Position numbers and translations under genes: made by a program
Assembly: GCA_019916065.1 (NCBI GenBank)
Contig: CM034240.1
Location: forward strand, 38,305,389 to 38,369,388
Length of the DNA: 64,000 nt
Source: Vitellaria paradoxa
Taxonomy: Eukaryota > Streptophyta > Magnoliopsida > Ericales > Sapotaceae
Direction: 5' to 3'
The notes under the pieces: model-generated
Told to the model about the DNA's origin: nothing
Databases searched by the model: none
What the model saw: only the letters and a program-made list of their open reading frames with translations
Part shown: piece after piece, positions 37,898 through 50,864 of the stretch
Layout: every line of letters begins with the position of its first letter
How positions within the stretch are numbered: the stretch's first letter is position 1

Positions 37898-39967
37898 ATG
37901 ATTCAAAAATCAGACCGATATGATCGCCGGTTTCTGACATTTCCGGCGGTTCATCCTTGCGAGGGAATATCGCCGGCGACCCTCCTCGACTCCCTAATCG
38001 CTCTGTCTCGGAACATAAGCAGCTACCAATCCAAATTCTTCGCAACCCAGAGAAGAAACTCCCGCGAAACGCTTCGTCAAATCGGAATTCTTCTGATATT
38101 CTTCGAGGAAATCAGAGACCGCGGGCCCAATTTATCCGACTCGATGGTGCTCTGTTTCACGGAGCTCCACCTCGCTTTCCAGAAAATTCTCTTCTTGTTC
38201 GAAGACTGCACCAGCGAAGGTGTTCGGCTGTGGGTTCTCATGAAGTCTCATTTTGTGGCCACACAGTTTCGGGTGTTGATTCGGACCGTCGCAACTGCAC
38301 TGGACGTTCTTCCATTGGGTTCAATTGATGTCTCGTGCGAGATCAAAGAGCTAGTCGAGTTGGTGGCGAAGCAAGCCCGGAAGGTGAAATTGGACCTCCA
38401 CCCGGACGATGAAAGGGCGATGAATAGAGTAATTTTGATACTGAATCAATTCGAGAACAGGTTTGAACCAGACCGGAGTTTCATCAAGCGAGTTCTGGAC
38501 TATCTCGAGATTCGAAGTTGGAGTGTCTGTCACAGAGAGATCAAGTTTTTAGAGGAGGAGATGAGCTTAGAGAGCTTGGATGGTACTAATGGGAGGGAGC
38601 TGCCTTTATTGAGCAGTTTAGTTGGGTTCACGAGCTACTGCAGGGGGATCCTGTTTGAAACAAGCGACTACGGGAACCTTGATCAAACAGATGGTAGGTG
38701 CAATCTGGAAACGCTCAGCTGCTTGAATCCCGAGGACTTCCGATGCCCCATTTCACTTGAGCTCATGACTGATCCGGTAACTGTATCCACCGGCCAGACT
38801 TACGATCGTGCTTCGATTCAAAAATGGCTGAAATCAGGGAACCTCCTCTGTCCCAAAACAGGGGAGAAGTTGACGAACACAGAGTTAGTCCCCAACTCAA
38901 CTCTCCGGAAGCTGATCCATCAGTTCTGCGCAGACAATGGGATTTCCCTTTCAAAATCCAGAAAGAAGAATAGCGATATAACGAGGACGATCGTCGCGGG
39001 AAGTCCAGCAGCAGAAGAAGCTATCAAATTCCTGTCCGAGTTCCTCTCCAACAGACTCTACTGCGGAAAAGATGAGCAACAAAACAAGGCAGCTTACGAG
39101 ATTCGTCTCCTCGCAAAATCAAACATTTTCAACCGCTCTTGCTTGATCGAATCGGGCACCGTCCCCCCTCTCTTGAAGTTGCTCGAATCGACCGACCCAG
39201 TAACCCAAGAGAATGCAATTGCAGCTCTTTTGAAGCTCTCAAAACACACAACCGGAAAGAAAGCGATTATCGAAAACGGGGGCTTGAAGCCGATTCTGAA
39301 AGTTCTGAGAAAGGGACTAAAATTGGAAGCCAAGCAGACCGCGGCGGCGATAATCTTCTACCTGTCTTCGGTTCACGAGTACCGGAAACTTATCGGAGGA
39401 TCGCCGGAAGCAATCCCATCTGTGGTTGAGCTGATCAAAGACGGCACACCCTGCGGAAGAAAGAACGCGGTGGTGGCGATTTTCGGGCTCCTCTTCCACC
39501 ATCAAAACCATCAGAGAGTGCTTGAATCAGGGGCAGTCCCTCCGTTGATTGCCATTTTAGCTTCATCAAACAGAGACGAGCTCGTCGCGGATTCGTTAGC
39601 GGTTCTTTCGAGTCTGGCAGAGAAGCCAGAAGGGTCGATGGCAATACTGCGGGCCTCCCCCTCTGCTTTGCCTATGCTCGTAGGGATTTTGCGGTCTTCA
39701 ACCTCGCGGGCGGCGAAAGAGTACTCTGTTTCGCTATTGCTGTCTCTGTGCAACAACTGCTGCGGAGTAGATGTTAATGTCGTAGCTGTTTTGGGTAAAG
39801 ACCCTTCGCTCATGCCTCTGCTCTATTCGCTACTGACCGATGGGACTGCTCATGCGGGCAAGAAAGCGAGGTCTCTCATGAAAATCCTCCATAGGTTCCA
39901 TGAAACGAGTTCTTCTGGCTTTGCAGCGAATGCACTTGCTGGAGAGAGGTTTATCAATGTCCGTTAA
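37898..39967 (+). CDS. PUB18/19-like: U-box ARM-repeat E3 ubiquitin ligase, PUB18/19-like
   Basis: A single uninterrupted exon of 689 residues. The N-terminus (LTFPAVHPCEGISPATLLDS) matches the U-box N-terminal domain of PUB18/PUB19, which continues to about residue 230. The U-box lies at about 277-351, with DFRCPISLELMTDPVTVSTG, YDRASIQKWL and LVPNSTLRKLI. Armadillo repeats fill about 395-665 (VPPLLKLL, ENAIAALLKLS, KKAIIENGGL). Such proteins bind E2 enzymes through the U-box and substrates through ARM repeats; Arabidopsis PUB18/19 dampen ABA-triggered stomatal closure and drought response. Lack of introns and the length fit that subgroup. The start is the first Met matching the family N-terminus. 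Two ABREs upstream fit ABA-inducible expression, which is inferred. No defects seen. Confidence 0.95.
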   Translation: MIQKSDRYDRRFLTFPAVHPCEGISPATLLDSLIALSRNISSYQSKFFATQRRNSRETLRQIGILLIFFEEIRDRGPNLSDSMVLCFTELHLAFQKILFLFEDCTSEGVRLWVLMKSHFVATQFRVLIRTVATALDVLPLGSIDVSCEIKELVELVAKQARKVKLDLHPDDERAMNRVILILNQFENRFEPDRSFIKRVLDYLEIRSWSVCHREIKFLEEEMSLESLDGTNGRELPLLSSLVGFTSYCRGILFETSDYGNLDQTDGRCNLETLSCLNPEDFRCPISLELMTDPVTVSTGQTYDRASIQKWLKSGNLLCPKTGEKLTNTELVPNSTLRKLIHQFCADNGISLSKSRKKNSDITRTIVAGSPAAEEAIKFLSEFLSNRLYCGKDEQQNKAAYEIRLLAKSNIFNRSCLIESGTVPPLLKLLESTDPVTQENAIAALLKLSKHTTGKKAIIENGGLKPILKVLRKGLKLEAKQTAAAIIFYLSSVHEYRKLIGGSPEAIPSVVELIKDGTPCGRKNAVVAIFGLLFHHQNHQRVLESGAVPPLIAILASSNRDELVADSLAVLSSLAEKPEGSMAILRASPSALPMLVGILRSSTSRAAKEYSVSLLLSLCNNCCGVDVNVVAVLGKDPSLMPLLYSLLTDGTAHAGKKARSLMKILHRFHETSSSGFAANALAGERFINVR

Positions 39968-42493
39968 ACCATTAATTTGTTTTTTTGTGAATTCTTGTAT
40001 ACAGATAGATTCTTGAGTGTGGGCTTGAAATTTTTTTTTTTCCTCTCTCTTGATACTGTTCGATTTTCTTGAAATTGGCTCGGGTTTTTTTCAAGAGCTA
40101 CTGTATCAGACACTACTGTTGGAGGTAGAATTAATACACCGTGATTTTTTGTAATGATAAAAGAGGACAATGTGGGCGCATTTTTCCGTCATGGAGTGTG
40201 TGTATATATATTTATGAAAATATATACTCGACGCAATATGCAATATAAAACGTAAAAAATTTTTAAAAATTTATAAAAATTTTTAAAAATTATTCACTTT
40301 TATTTTACTATATGAATTTTAAATTAATAAATTATTTCATTTTATTTTTTTTTTATCACTCTAAACATCCATTCAATTGATTTTTGAATTAGTTGATAGA
40401 GCAAGAAAAAAGCATCAAGTAAAACTTCGCTTTTTTTGGTTTTTTTTTGGGGGGGGGGGGGTTGGAGAACTTGCATGAATACCCACTTTGTTTCCCGAAA
40501 TAGGAAAGGAGAAGTTGAAAATTAATTGAAATTTAATAATTGAGGGATTGTTTTGATAGCGTTTTTATTTTTTGTTATTTTGTGTTTGTTTTCAAAATTT
40601 TGAAATTTAAAAACAAAAAATATGATTGGTAACATTTTTGTTGTCACATTTTTTAAATAGTTTTCAGAACTTCTAAAATAATGAAAAAAAAATGTAATTT
40701 CACTTGTTTTTTAAAGTTTGCTTTTCATTTTTGTCAGCCGCCATCACTCAATGCTCGCATGCTCATTTTTTTTTACCTTAATTTGCATTATAAACCTCAC
40801 TCGCCTCTATGAATTGAAATTATATATCCCCAATCAATTGAAATTATATACATCCACAAGCACGAGCGTGGATTTATATAAATATTCTTGCCTTTCATAC
40901 TATGGAAGTTGGGGGTACTAGTGGGACGGATATATGAGAGTATGCGATTCGACTAAATCTGGTAAAAATTCATTGAGAAATATTTTAATGGGATTGGAAT
41001 GAATTTGAGATTTATCTGTAAAATACCCAATACTAATATCCTATATCCATTTATAAGGTAACTTTTAAATACTTGTTTAATAAAATAAAATATCTATTTA
41101 TATATTTACAATTTTATCTCTAAAATAAAAAAAAGTATAGTAGCACTGTTAACCTTGTTGGAATACTTTATTTGGACTTGTTTAATTTATGATTTGTTAT
41201 ATATTATTTTCACTTGTCATGAATTGTTCCATATTGGGTTTGAATGTCCTTTATGAATTGTGATTCCTATTATACTATTTCAAATAAATGGGCTTATGTA
41301 TTTTGTACATTTATTTCTATTATTTATAATAAATTTCTTTTATCTTTCAAAAAAAAAAAAAAAAAACTTGGAAGTTCTTTCACTTATAAATTTGTTCAAG
41401 TTAATAAATTTAACTTTTTTGTTACTTACGATTTTTTTTTATTTTTTATCTCAAATTGGGTTTTTAATAGGTGCTTAATAAGTAATTTGACCAGTTGAAC
41501 ATAAATAGGTTTCCGGGTTTGGGACAAGTTTCGCAGGTTTAGGATGGGATGGTTTTGGAATTCCAACTAAAATAATAAATAAGTTTGAAACGCAATGATA
41601 AACAAAAAAAAAAAAGAATTTAATAATGAAATTGACTAATTAAGCAGGTTCCTTACTCGTTTACATCTCTAATGAAAGCCTCATATGGGGCTTGGATGGA
41701 AATAGGTTCATGAATTTGGTTGGGTTGTGCAATAAGGTTAAAAAATTTGGGTTGATAAAATGGGTAAATTGATTAGGTGTTGTTTGGTTCCAAGTATAGC
41801 ATATTCATAATAAGTTTCCAATATTCTAAGTAAAATCCTAGGCTGAGTTTTAAATATTTAAATTATTTCTTTACATTTTTTAATATCCAAATAAATTTTA
41901 ATTTCAATTCAAGTCACCCAAATTACCAAAATGAAATTTAATTTTTAAAATTTAATGTGCCATTTAGTGTATCTGTTTTGAACCTATTTCAATCTTACGT
42001 TTTTTAAAATAAAGAAAACAATTCAATATATATTTGGTTACTTGTATTTTCAAAATCTGTTTTAGAAAATATAAAAATGGGTCTATACATGAAATTTAAA
42101 ATGGCAAAAAGTCGTTTTGAACATTTTCAACTCAAAATAAGAAAAATCTTAAAATACAAAAAATAAAAAATGTCAAATCAAATACGTTTTCTGTTTTTCT
42201 TATTTTAAGATTTTCAAAATATAAAACACATAAAACAAAAAAATATAAAATAGAAACAAAAAAAAAATACAAACCAAATTATTTTCGGGCATTACACAAC
42301 TTTTTTTTAATAAAATTAAGTATATTTGTGAATTTTACTTATAATATATAGATATAAAAATAATTACCCTTTTAACTTATGTGTGTGTGTTTGTGTGTGG
42401 ATATGTAGTCCTTCAACATTTTCTTTTTTATTTTTTATTTTTTTTGGTACAAATCATTTTTACGAAACTTCTCATTTGTTACATTTCAATAAA

Positions 42494-42661
42494 GGGTGTG
42501 TTTAGAGTTGTATAAAAATGTATAAAATAAAATAAAATTATAAAAGTAAATGTCTCGTAATTCATATAGTGAATGAAGAATTTAAATCTTGTTATCTCGT
42601 AATTCGTGTTTGTAGAGATTTGTAGAATTTTATTTTATTTTGGAGAGTTCGTAATGGAGCC
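42494..42661. mobile_element. MITE, TCTCGTAATTCGT family, inverted copy
   Basis: GGGTGTGTTTAGAGTTG at the left matches the reverse complement of the right end of 14158-14325, and TCTCGTAATTCGTGTTTGTAGAG matches its left half. The two are therefore the same family in opposite orientation and rather well conserved, suggesting fairly recent activity. Confidence 0.7.
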
Positions 42662-43378
42662 AAAGTACAATTTCGAATATTTGTACTAGCAACTGTTTTA
42701 TTTTAAATAAAAATAATTTTTAGTTTTTAAAAAACTAATTACTGACGTATAAAAAAATATAAAGAGATAGAAACGTGAATACTAAATGTAAAACAAATTA
42801 TAGTTAGTAGCACATGTTGGCTCCTATTTATTAAAACACCTTTACTTAATTAGATTTTCAATCAATAAAGATCTAAAAACTTTAACTCTTAAAACTTATC
42901 GATTCGTAAAAGATAAAAAATGCATAAAATAAATAATATTTATGTTGATTTATGTTGATTTAAATGAATGTATCTATTAAAATTATTTTAAGATATCAAA
43001 ACAATTACTTCATAGTGAGGCATGGTTTGAAAACCATTAACACTTATTTTTTTTACGTTTGGAAAGTATACTTTTTTATATATTGACATTTTTGTCGTCG
43101 TTACTTTATATTATTTTCTAAAATTATCTTGAAGACACAAATACTGAATAAAAAGATAATTTCATAATTTTAAATTTAGTCATTAGTACATGCTCCTGTA
43201 AACTAAAAAAAATATACTTTTAGTATGGTTCCCAAACCATGCCTGAGTCTAACTTAACATAAAAGTTAGAGCGATGCATTCATTTGTTTCATTTCAATAA
43301 TGTACAAATATCCAAGCGTAAAAAGAAGTTTTAAAAAGTTTAAATTATCAAAAAAAAAAAAAAATTAGAATGTCGGTT

Positions 43379-43529
43379 TGAGAATGTGTTTAAAATTATA
43401 TAAAATTATAAAAATTAATGTCTCGTATTTTCTATAATGAGTAAAAAATTTAAATTTTACTATCTCATAATTCGTATTTATCGAGATTTAGAAAATTTTA
43501 TATTATTTTGTTTTAATTCCAAACAGCCC
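43379..43529. mobile_element. decayed MITE, TCTCGTAATTCGT family
   Basis: It has the same order of motifs as 42494-42661 (TGTGTTTA, TAATGTCTCGTA, GAGTAAAAAATTTAAATTT, CTCATAATTCGT) but more substitutions. It ends AACAGCCC at 43529, about 480 bp before the DSS1 start. Confidence 0.6.
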
Positions 43530-43820
43530 AAAAAACTTATTGCGTGAAGAATAAAGAAATAAGGGCAAATAAAGATTAGTGGCCGAAAAGTAAAAAGTTT
43601 TGAATTGAATCCGCGCAAGTTAAAACGACGTCGGTTAATTTTAATTTTTATTTATTTATTTATTATTATTATTATTATTTATTATTATTTTTTATTTTTT
43701 TTTCTGGGAGATTGCCTGCGTCCCCTTCCATGCCAGGGCTTTCTTCTTCGCCGCTCATCAGAAACCTATTCACGGTTTTTCCGAAGAATCGACAGCGAAT
43801 CGTTCACTGATTTTCTACGG

Positions 43821-43988
43821 TATCTCTGTTAGTTCTAAGTGGATTCTTGTATCATCGTCAATTAAGAGTTTGTTTTACATGTGCGTGCGCACGCTTTTTT
43901 CTACAGAAATTAGGGTTTTTGTCTCCAAATTTAAGGTGTTAAAGCTATATATACATATATATGTATATGTATATCTCAATATATGCAG
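43821..43988 (+). other. probable 5' UTR intron of DSS1
   Basis: The sequence CTACG|GTATCT at about 43820 and ATATATGCAG|GTTTTT at 43988 make a plausible donor and acceptor just upstream of the DSS1 start codon. The preceding GC-richer stretch (43705-43820) would be the first, non-coding exon. This is inferred from splice signals alone. Confidence 0.4.
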
Positions 43989-44005
43989 GTTTTTTGAGAG
44001 ATCAA

Positions 44006-47000
44006 ATGGCGACTGAACCTAAGGCAGCTACTGAAGAGTCAAAAATCGACTTGTTCGAAGACGATGACGAGTTTGAGGAGTTCGAAATTAATGAAGGTAG
44101 ATCTTTTTATTTTAACTAATAGGCCTATATTCTGGCAATGATGTGCTTTGTTTCAATTTTTTTTTTTTTACTATGTTTTCTCCCTAAATTTGTGTCTGTA
44201 ATAGCAGAAAGCATAAAAGGGCTACAAATTGAGCTTGTCTAAAAGGCCTTGTTGTGTTGGTTGTTTGATAAGAATTGTATCCTAGCTACTTACTGTTGTT
44301 AATTCCTTTGAATTTTCGTATTAATTGTGGGTCTGGTAGCAAGGAATCTATTTCCCGGAGTTGAAATTGGGGTTCTTTTAGTTTAAAATTTGGACAGTTA
44401 TGGCCTTGGGGAGGATAAATAGCTAATTAGTCTGTGCAGTTCAGTCAAGGGATATGTCTTCATGCTTTGCTTATTTTACTCTAATTCCACAGTTGATGTC
44501 GCTCTCTTTTCTTTCTCCTAAGCTGTGTTTGGCTTAAAGATGTTAAGGGTAAAGGAAAAGGATAGGAATTCAAAATCACTTCTCATGTTTGGTTTTCAAT
44601 GGACAATTGAAGGGAAAAATCATGGGATTTGAGAAATTAAAAATACTTAAATTAGAGAATTAGTTTATTGATAAATGCCTTTTATTTGTTTTATGTTTTT
44701 TAATCTACTCGAATAAAATCATGCATTTGGGATTTTATATTTTCTTTCTCTTTTTCTTTCCCTTTTCCCACCTTTTTTCTTATCTCTCCCCAAATCCCTA
44801 ATCCAAATAGACCCTTAATGATTCGATATTTTTAAATTCATACTTCTATTTCATACCATACAATATAGATATCACTGTGGATTTGTTGCTTGCCTGAGTG
44901 TGGAGCAAGGTTAGCATGCTTTAGGAATCTTTCTATTGGAGACAATCCGTCACATTAGTTGCGTCATCAAAATTGAAGTTAGGTTGAGTGTGATTATAGA
45001 TATTTGTTTAAGATTATCTGCATCAGCCTAAGGTATAAATATTGGCAAATGAAGAAAATTATTAAAGAACCTGTGTGTCTAATGGTCAGAAACTGTGTGT
45101 GTGAAAGAAGCATTGCAAGTTGTAAGAATATAAGATGCAAATTGTGGTTCAATGGCACACTCTTGTGGTTGGTATAAAACATTTGGAAGATGGAATTTTA
45201 AAGGAAACTTGGGAGAAATCGGGTGTTTTACCATTGACCAATGTTTGTTAGATGTATGCATTATTAGATAGATGGGAGTACAATGTGCATTTTCTGCAAA
45301 CTTCTTTAAAGATTATTTTAGAAGAGTGAAACTCTGGATTCTCTTAAAGGATTGCATGATATATATGAATAAGGATTTTAATATATATTTAGATTGAGAA
45401 ATCAATACTATAGGGTTAAGTTAATTGATTGCATTAAGGGGCTGCAATGAGGTATTTATAAAGCTGAAGGTGATCATTAAACTTTGGTCTACCTGTCTGC
45501 CGTTATTTGTTGATATGAGGATACTATCCTAGCTTGACATTTAAGATAAGTTTGATTTTGTCCCTAGATGAACCATCCTTGTGTGGTATTCACATGTTTC
45601 GGACTTTGATTTTAATTTCAAAACTAAGTTTTTATTCTTATGCAAACACAAATCTAAGGCATATTAACCCTATAATCCTTCCTTAGCCTCATTGTAACTG
45701 GACTTTTTAAACCTGAAAAGCCTCATCGTAACTGTGGACATTTTAAACCTGAAAAGACTCATCGTAACTGTGGACATTTTAAACCTGAATTTTAACCTTT
45801 AATGTCAATCAAGCTTGTGAACATATTGGGCCCAACTTAAAAATATCATTGAGCTTGGCTTGTTAAATGATAATATAAAACTAAATGAATCGGGCTCCAA
45901 TGTGCTGAAATTGAACCTAGAAGTGCAGGTTGTTCTGTAGCGAAACTGCATCATGTTCACTATGGTCACCTTGTAAAATGTTTCGATTAGTAAAATCTGG
46001 TGCAGAGCTGTTTGGAGTTAAAACTTAATAAGCTGTCTCTGAAGGATCAATTTGAAATTCTAACGTAGCACAATGCTGGGGAAAGTAACTTGTAGTAACT
46101 TGTTCTGAACCCTTCTTGGTAAGTGAGATATGTTTATGGTTTCGAGAGTGAAAAATCATGATATTTTTGGATAACTAGATTGGTAATGCTGAATGCACTC
46201 TATTGTAACTTCTCACACCTCTAAAAAATACTAATCATTGTGGGAGGCGGCGGAGTGCGGGAAGCCAAAGTGGGAGTGCATTTAACATTTCCCTCACTTG
46301 AAACTTTTTTTTTTTTGGGGGGGGGGGGGGGAAGAAAAGAAGTTAGGAGAATGAAAGATGATGAAGTTCTGGTTGATTTTAACCTAATGATGAAGCATAA
46401 TCTACATAGGCAACAGGAACTATGAGCCTTGAGTATGTCCATTAGATATTTAGATTGAGGCAACAAAGTGTTTGAACTATTTATGGTAACTTTAAGAAGG
46501 TAGTTTTTTCGGTCATTCCAACTATCCAATTTGGATGATGAACTGCAATAGAGGCATATTGCTTCGACAGTCTCTTTCTCCATTTAGAAGGGATCAATAC
46601 AGAGGATGAGAAATTGAATCCAGGATAACCATTACAAAACGAGGGAGGAGATTAAGGAAATAGTTTTGACATGGACGGATGCTATGCTCTAGTTTCCTTA
46701 ACCTCTGCTGCGAACTGATGCGGGATTCCTGCTTGGATGGATGACGGATTATGCTTGAATGTTCGTTATACAGAGTGACAGTGCAATAAGTGGGATTATA
46801 TCAGTTGGGTAACTAGTTCAATTGCCGTGCTTGGTCTTATTTAGTGCTGCAGAAATTCTATTGTTCACGTTAAGTGTACATCTATTGCGTGAGGGTAAGA
46901 TATGTGCCCTGCAGTGTTTTTTTTTTTTTTTGGGGGGGGGGGGTGTTAGGTTTGGCAGTATTGGTATTCTTAGGAAGAGTAGATGGAACTCATGTTATCG

Positions 47001-47374
47001 TTGTGACTGGTTTGTGCTACATAAGGTGCACAGCTTTGGCCAGTGCTTCTATTTCGCTTTTATTTGTTGCAACATTTATGATTCTTGTTTTGGTGTCGAA
47101 ACTGCAGAGCTTCCTGAATTTCTGTTTAGATCTCTTCGTTACCTTGGGATGTCTCATGCTATGTTTTTTTACTTTTTATTATTGAATCGGATAACTTAGG
47201 GTTCAGGATGTGTTTTGAATTATTTCTTTTCTAAAATCAATGACAATGGCAGAGTGGGAGGACAAGGAAGAAGGAAAGGAGGCAACGCAGCAGTGGGAAG
47301 ATGACTGGGATGATGATGATGTCAACGATGACTTCTCTCTGCAGCTGAAGAGGGAGCTGGAGAACAACGCCTAG
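44006..47374 (+). CDS. DSS1: DSS1/SEM1, 26S proteasome lid and BRCA2-binding protein
   Basis: Two coding exons, 44006-44096 and 47253-47374, join in frame to a 70-residue, highly acidic protein. It shows the family signature: KIDLFEDDDEFEEFEI, then WEDKEE, then QWEDDWDDDDVNDDFSLQL and a short C-terminal helix ending RELENN. DSS1/SEM1 is an intrinsically disordered lid subunit of the 26S proteasome. It also binds ubiquitin, BRCA2 (homologous recombination) and the TREX-2 mRNA export complex. Plant orthologs are about 70-75 residues, so this one is full length. The 3156-bp intron at 44097-47252 is far longer than the coding sequence and contains a MITE-like insertion and tandem repeats. Confidence 0.95.
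44519..44816. mobile_element. MITE-like insertion in DSS1 intron
   Basis: The left end CTAAGCTGTGTTTGGCTTAAAG and right end CCAAATAGACCCTTAA have GTTTGG/CCAAA termini beside CTA and TTA-type triplets, as in Tourist-like elements. Length is about 295 bp. The ends match only partly. Confidence 0.5.
45687..45789 (+). repeat. 36-bp tandem repeat in DSS1 intron
   Basis: Three units of about 34, 36 and 33 bp share CTCATCGTAACTGTGGACAT and TTTTAAACCTGAAAAG. The second and third are almost identical; the first is more diverged. Confidence 0.85.
46308..46332. repeat. T/G homopolymer junction
   Basis: About ten T followed by about sixteen G in the DSS1 intron. A similar T-then-G junction occurs at 46917-46942 in the same intron and at 40441-40460. 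Confidence 0.8.
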
Positions 47375-50300
47375 GACTAGTCTACCTACTCTATTGTCTG
47401 TCGTTTCTCATGCTGTGCACAATGGAATCATATCATTCACACTTACTGTTTTGTCTATGAAACCTTCCATTGTACGAATTTTATTTTTAGACGCATCGTA
47501 AAACATTGAAATCCAGAAATTTGAAACTTCCCTTTTGAGGTGCACCTTATTCTACCTTGTTGTATGGATTAGGTTCTGTGCTTGGCAGTAATAATTTTTG
47601 ATTGGTAATATTGCAAATAAACAACTGTGACTTTGTGGGTGTGAGGTGAGGTGGGAAAACTGGAAAAGGGTATTTTTTTGGAAAAAATTATTTGTGCCGT
47701 CGCTGCTAAAAACCAAACCCCCCCTCCCCCGGGGGGCGGGGGGTTGGGTTGGGAATGAAAAGTGTTCTGGAAGGAAAAGAGAGTTAAAAAAAAAAAAAAT
47801 TGAGGTGACTTGGTTAGCCGCAAATGCCACTTGCTGCTTCTGATGCATGCATATTGGTTTATTTTCTCAAATTTTTATATTTGTTGATTGCTTGTACGAA
47901 AATAATCCAGTTCAGCAATGTACCGCGGCGGCAGTCATTCACGAATCCAATTAGGGATGGTAATTTTAACTTGTCCGATTGATGCCTTTTTTCAATGGAT
48001 TCGGGGTAAAATCGGTGCTTTTTAAGTATCGGCGCATATTCAAGGTGTGTTAAGTATAATTTTTAACTGGTAATAACATGTGATAACGGGTGTGATTTAT
48101 TTAAATCATTGGAGCCGTTGAATCACCGTATTTTGTTTTGAAATTAATGACTGATATTTGCACCGATTTTGTCCGGTGCATTAAATGTACCGGTTCTATC
48201 CCCAATCCTATTCCGATTAGATAAGTGTAAATATTTTTAAATTTTATGAGTAGTAGAACATGTTAGTATATAAAAGTAAAATATCTATTAGAATATGAAA
48301 ATAAAATATTTGTTGGGTACAAGAATGATATATTTAGTGTATTTGACCAATATTACTTGAATTTATCTTGATTTTTTGAGATTATAAAATATTTGATGGG
48401 CATTATTTAATTATCCGTTCAAATTAGTCAATTATTTGTCAAATTATTGAATATCTGAATTTATTATCTAATCAATTATTTTATATTCAAAGGTAATGGG
48501 TTCTCGATTATTTAATGAATATTTAATTTTTTGATAAATTAGGAGATGATAATTGTTTAGTTCAGGTATTTTCTTTACCTGACAAATTTGAAAATAGCGG
48601 AGATAATATCTTATCTCGATCGGACCATTGTCATTCTTAAATCTAATTCAATTTTTTAGAAGTTGTTTCTTACCGTTTGAAACTCAATTTAGAAAAATCT
48701 TTAAAAGTTATTTTTTAAAGTAATTTTTTTATTTTATACAATTTTTTAATTTTTATTTATTTATTTCGATTTCATGAAACGCATATTATTTAAGTATTTT
48801 TAAAAAATTGCAGAAAAAATAATTACAAATACAAAAACTATAAAGGGGTGTGGCTTTTTTTATTTTGTGAAAAAATTTCTATCAAAAACGCTAGTTTCCG
48901 GGTGTTAGCCAACCAAACTCGCTCCGCACAGCACAAATATCTGGTGAGATTGCTGACTCAAAAATATTATTATTAATTTTTTTAGATGGAAAACATTTTT
49001 TCGAATATTTTATTAGCTTCTTGTGTTATCAAATAACACAAAATGTGTAAATATATTTTTTTGTTAAAAATCTTAATTAAATAATTTTACATTGGGAATA
49101 ATTTTAGTTGTGAAAATATTTTTAGGCAAATTTCTCACATTACTATTATTACAATTTGATGAACAAATTTTATTGAGGAAATTTGTATTTGTGACTTTTA
49201 CTTTAATTAATAAGATCTTATAAGTGAACTACCGTGTAGTCAAACAATTTCTGTCAACTCATCTAGGCTTCAAAGGGAAAAGGAAAATGCTTAGTCTGGT
49301 ATAGAAAGTTGCATTACTTTTTTTTTTTCCCCCAATAATAAGCACACAATTAGGTGCAATATTCACTATTTTTCATAATTTTGGTACATTATTCTATATA
49401 TACATGTGTTTGTATATATATATATATATGCTTTTTTTGGATATATATCGATACCATTTGGTTTGCTAAATACTAATAAAAATTTTTAAAAATTTTTAAA
49501 AATCTATAAAACTCTCGAACACATTTTAGTCATCTTGTATTTCGTAAAATCTCTATAAATTTTTATATATATCTACGTATTTCAACAAATTTATAAAAAC
49601 GTCAATACTTTTTTTATAAATCTTAATAACTTTTCAACAAATTTCAACAAATATGACATAAATACGTGGAAACGAACCAAAAAAAACTATTCTCATTATT
49701 TCTTTCTATAACTTTTTTGCACAGAAATCAAGAAAGTTCAACAATTTTTAAAAAATTCTGACATAAATTCATAGGAACATTTCTAAAAAACCGTTCTTAC
49801 AGTTTATCTCTCCAACTTTTTACTGCAAAAAACTAAAAGTTACATTATTCATCTAAAAAAAAAAAACGTGATTTTAATGAGAAATATCAAACGCAAAAAA
49901 TTAACCTAAACCATATTTTTTTATATTTTATTATTTTTTACCACTCCAAATACTACTATCATTATTTATTACTTTATAATAAAAGCACCAAATAAGTAAT
50001 GAAAAGCCAAACTTGGTGTTTAGATCACCTTTGTTGTACTTTCCTCTCATTGAACAGATGTTGAATGACATGTTATCTTGTTTGAACTCAGGGTGTGAAC
50101 CACCTTGCTTAATCTTTCTTCCCACTTGTACGATCTTTACTACCATGCTCACTTTGCCTTCCTACTTGTTCCATGCAGGAACGTGATGACATATTCACTC
50201 ATCCAAACCTTATGTCCGGATCCACTCTGCTCATTCTTTTCCTCCAAGCATTAGCACAGAATTAAATTTGAGTTGAGCTGCTCCGTTACCACCTTATAGT

Positions 50301-50864
50301 GTGTTTCAGTTTAATTGGTTAATTCATTATGTGAAGCAATCGTCTTGATTCATATAAACTGAAAACTCTCTTCCCAGTTATATCTTTTAGGGAGTGACAA
50401 GAGTTGATAACTTCAGAAAAAACCGCCCTAGTTATGGGTTGGAGTCATACACTGGTTGGTAAATTTATTTCCCACACAACTGACTGATGGTTGGTAAATT
50501 TATTCCCCACCCAAGTTCGTTATCTTTCACTCTCTCTTCAAACCCCTTCCAAGAACCCCAATCCTTTTCATCTCAGCACCCACCAGTAGCCAACCTTTAT
50601 TATTTGACATTCAGCTAGTCTCTATGCAATATTGCAACCTTCTATAATCATCGCCCTAGGAAATTTTATCCAAATCTAGTGACATTACAAGAATTCACAT
50701 GGATTTCTGAAATGGATGGTCATTGGTATAGAAGTTCAGCTGATTCACTGTTCAAATCTTCGAAGAGGGAAAGCTCTTTAGCCGCAAGACCTGCATAATT
50801 TCATTTGACATTCATTATTGGCATGTTTCAAACCCACTTATAACACACACACACACTATTCAGA

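Larger units (their letters stand above)
39968..43600. other. intergenic DNA between PUB and DSS1
   Basis: The first 200 bp are probably the PUB 3' UTR. The rest is AT-rich, with a T/G homopolymer junction at 40441-40460, MITE copies at 42494-42661 and 43379-43529, and a decayed one near 40245-40372. No gene recognised. Confidence 0.5.

Noticed and set aside
46822..47199. 125- and 103-residue hydrophobic ORFs in the DSS1 intron
   Set aside because: They run through a T/G homopolymer whose length decides the frame, have no similarity I recognise, and lie in an intron of a well-supported gene.
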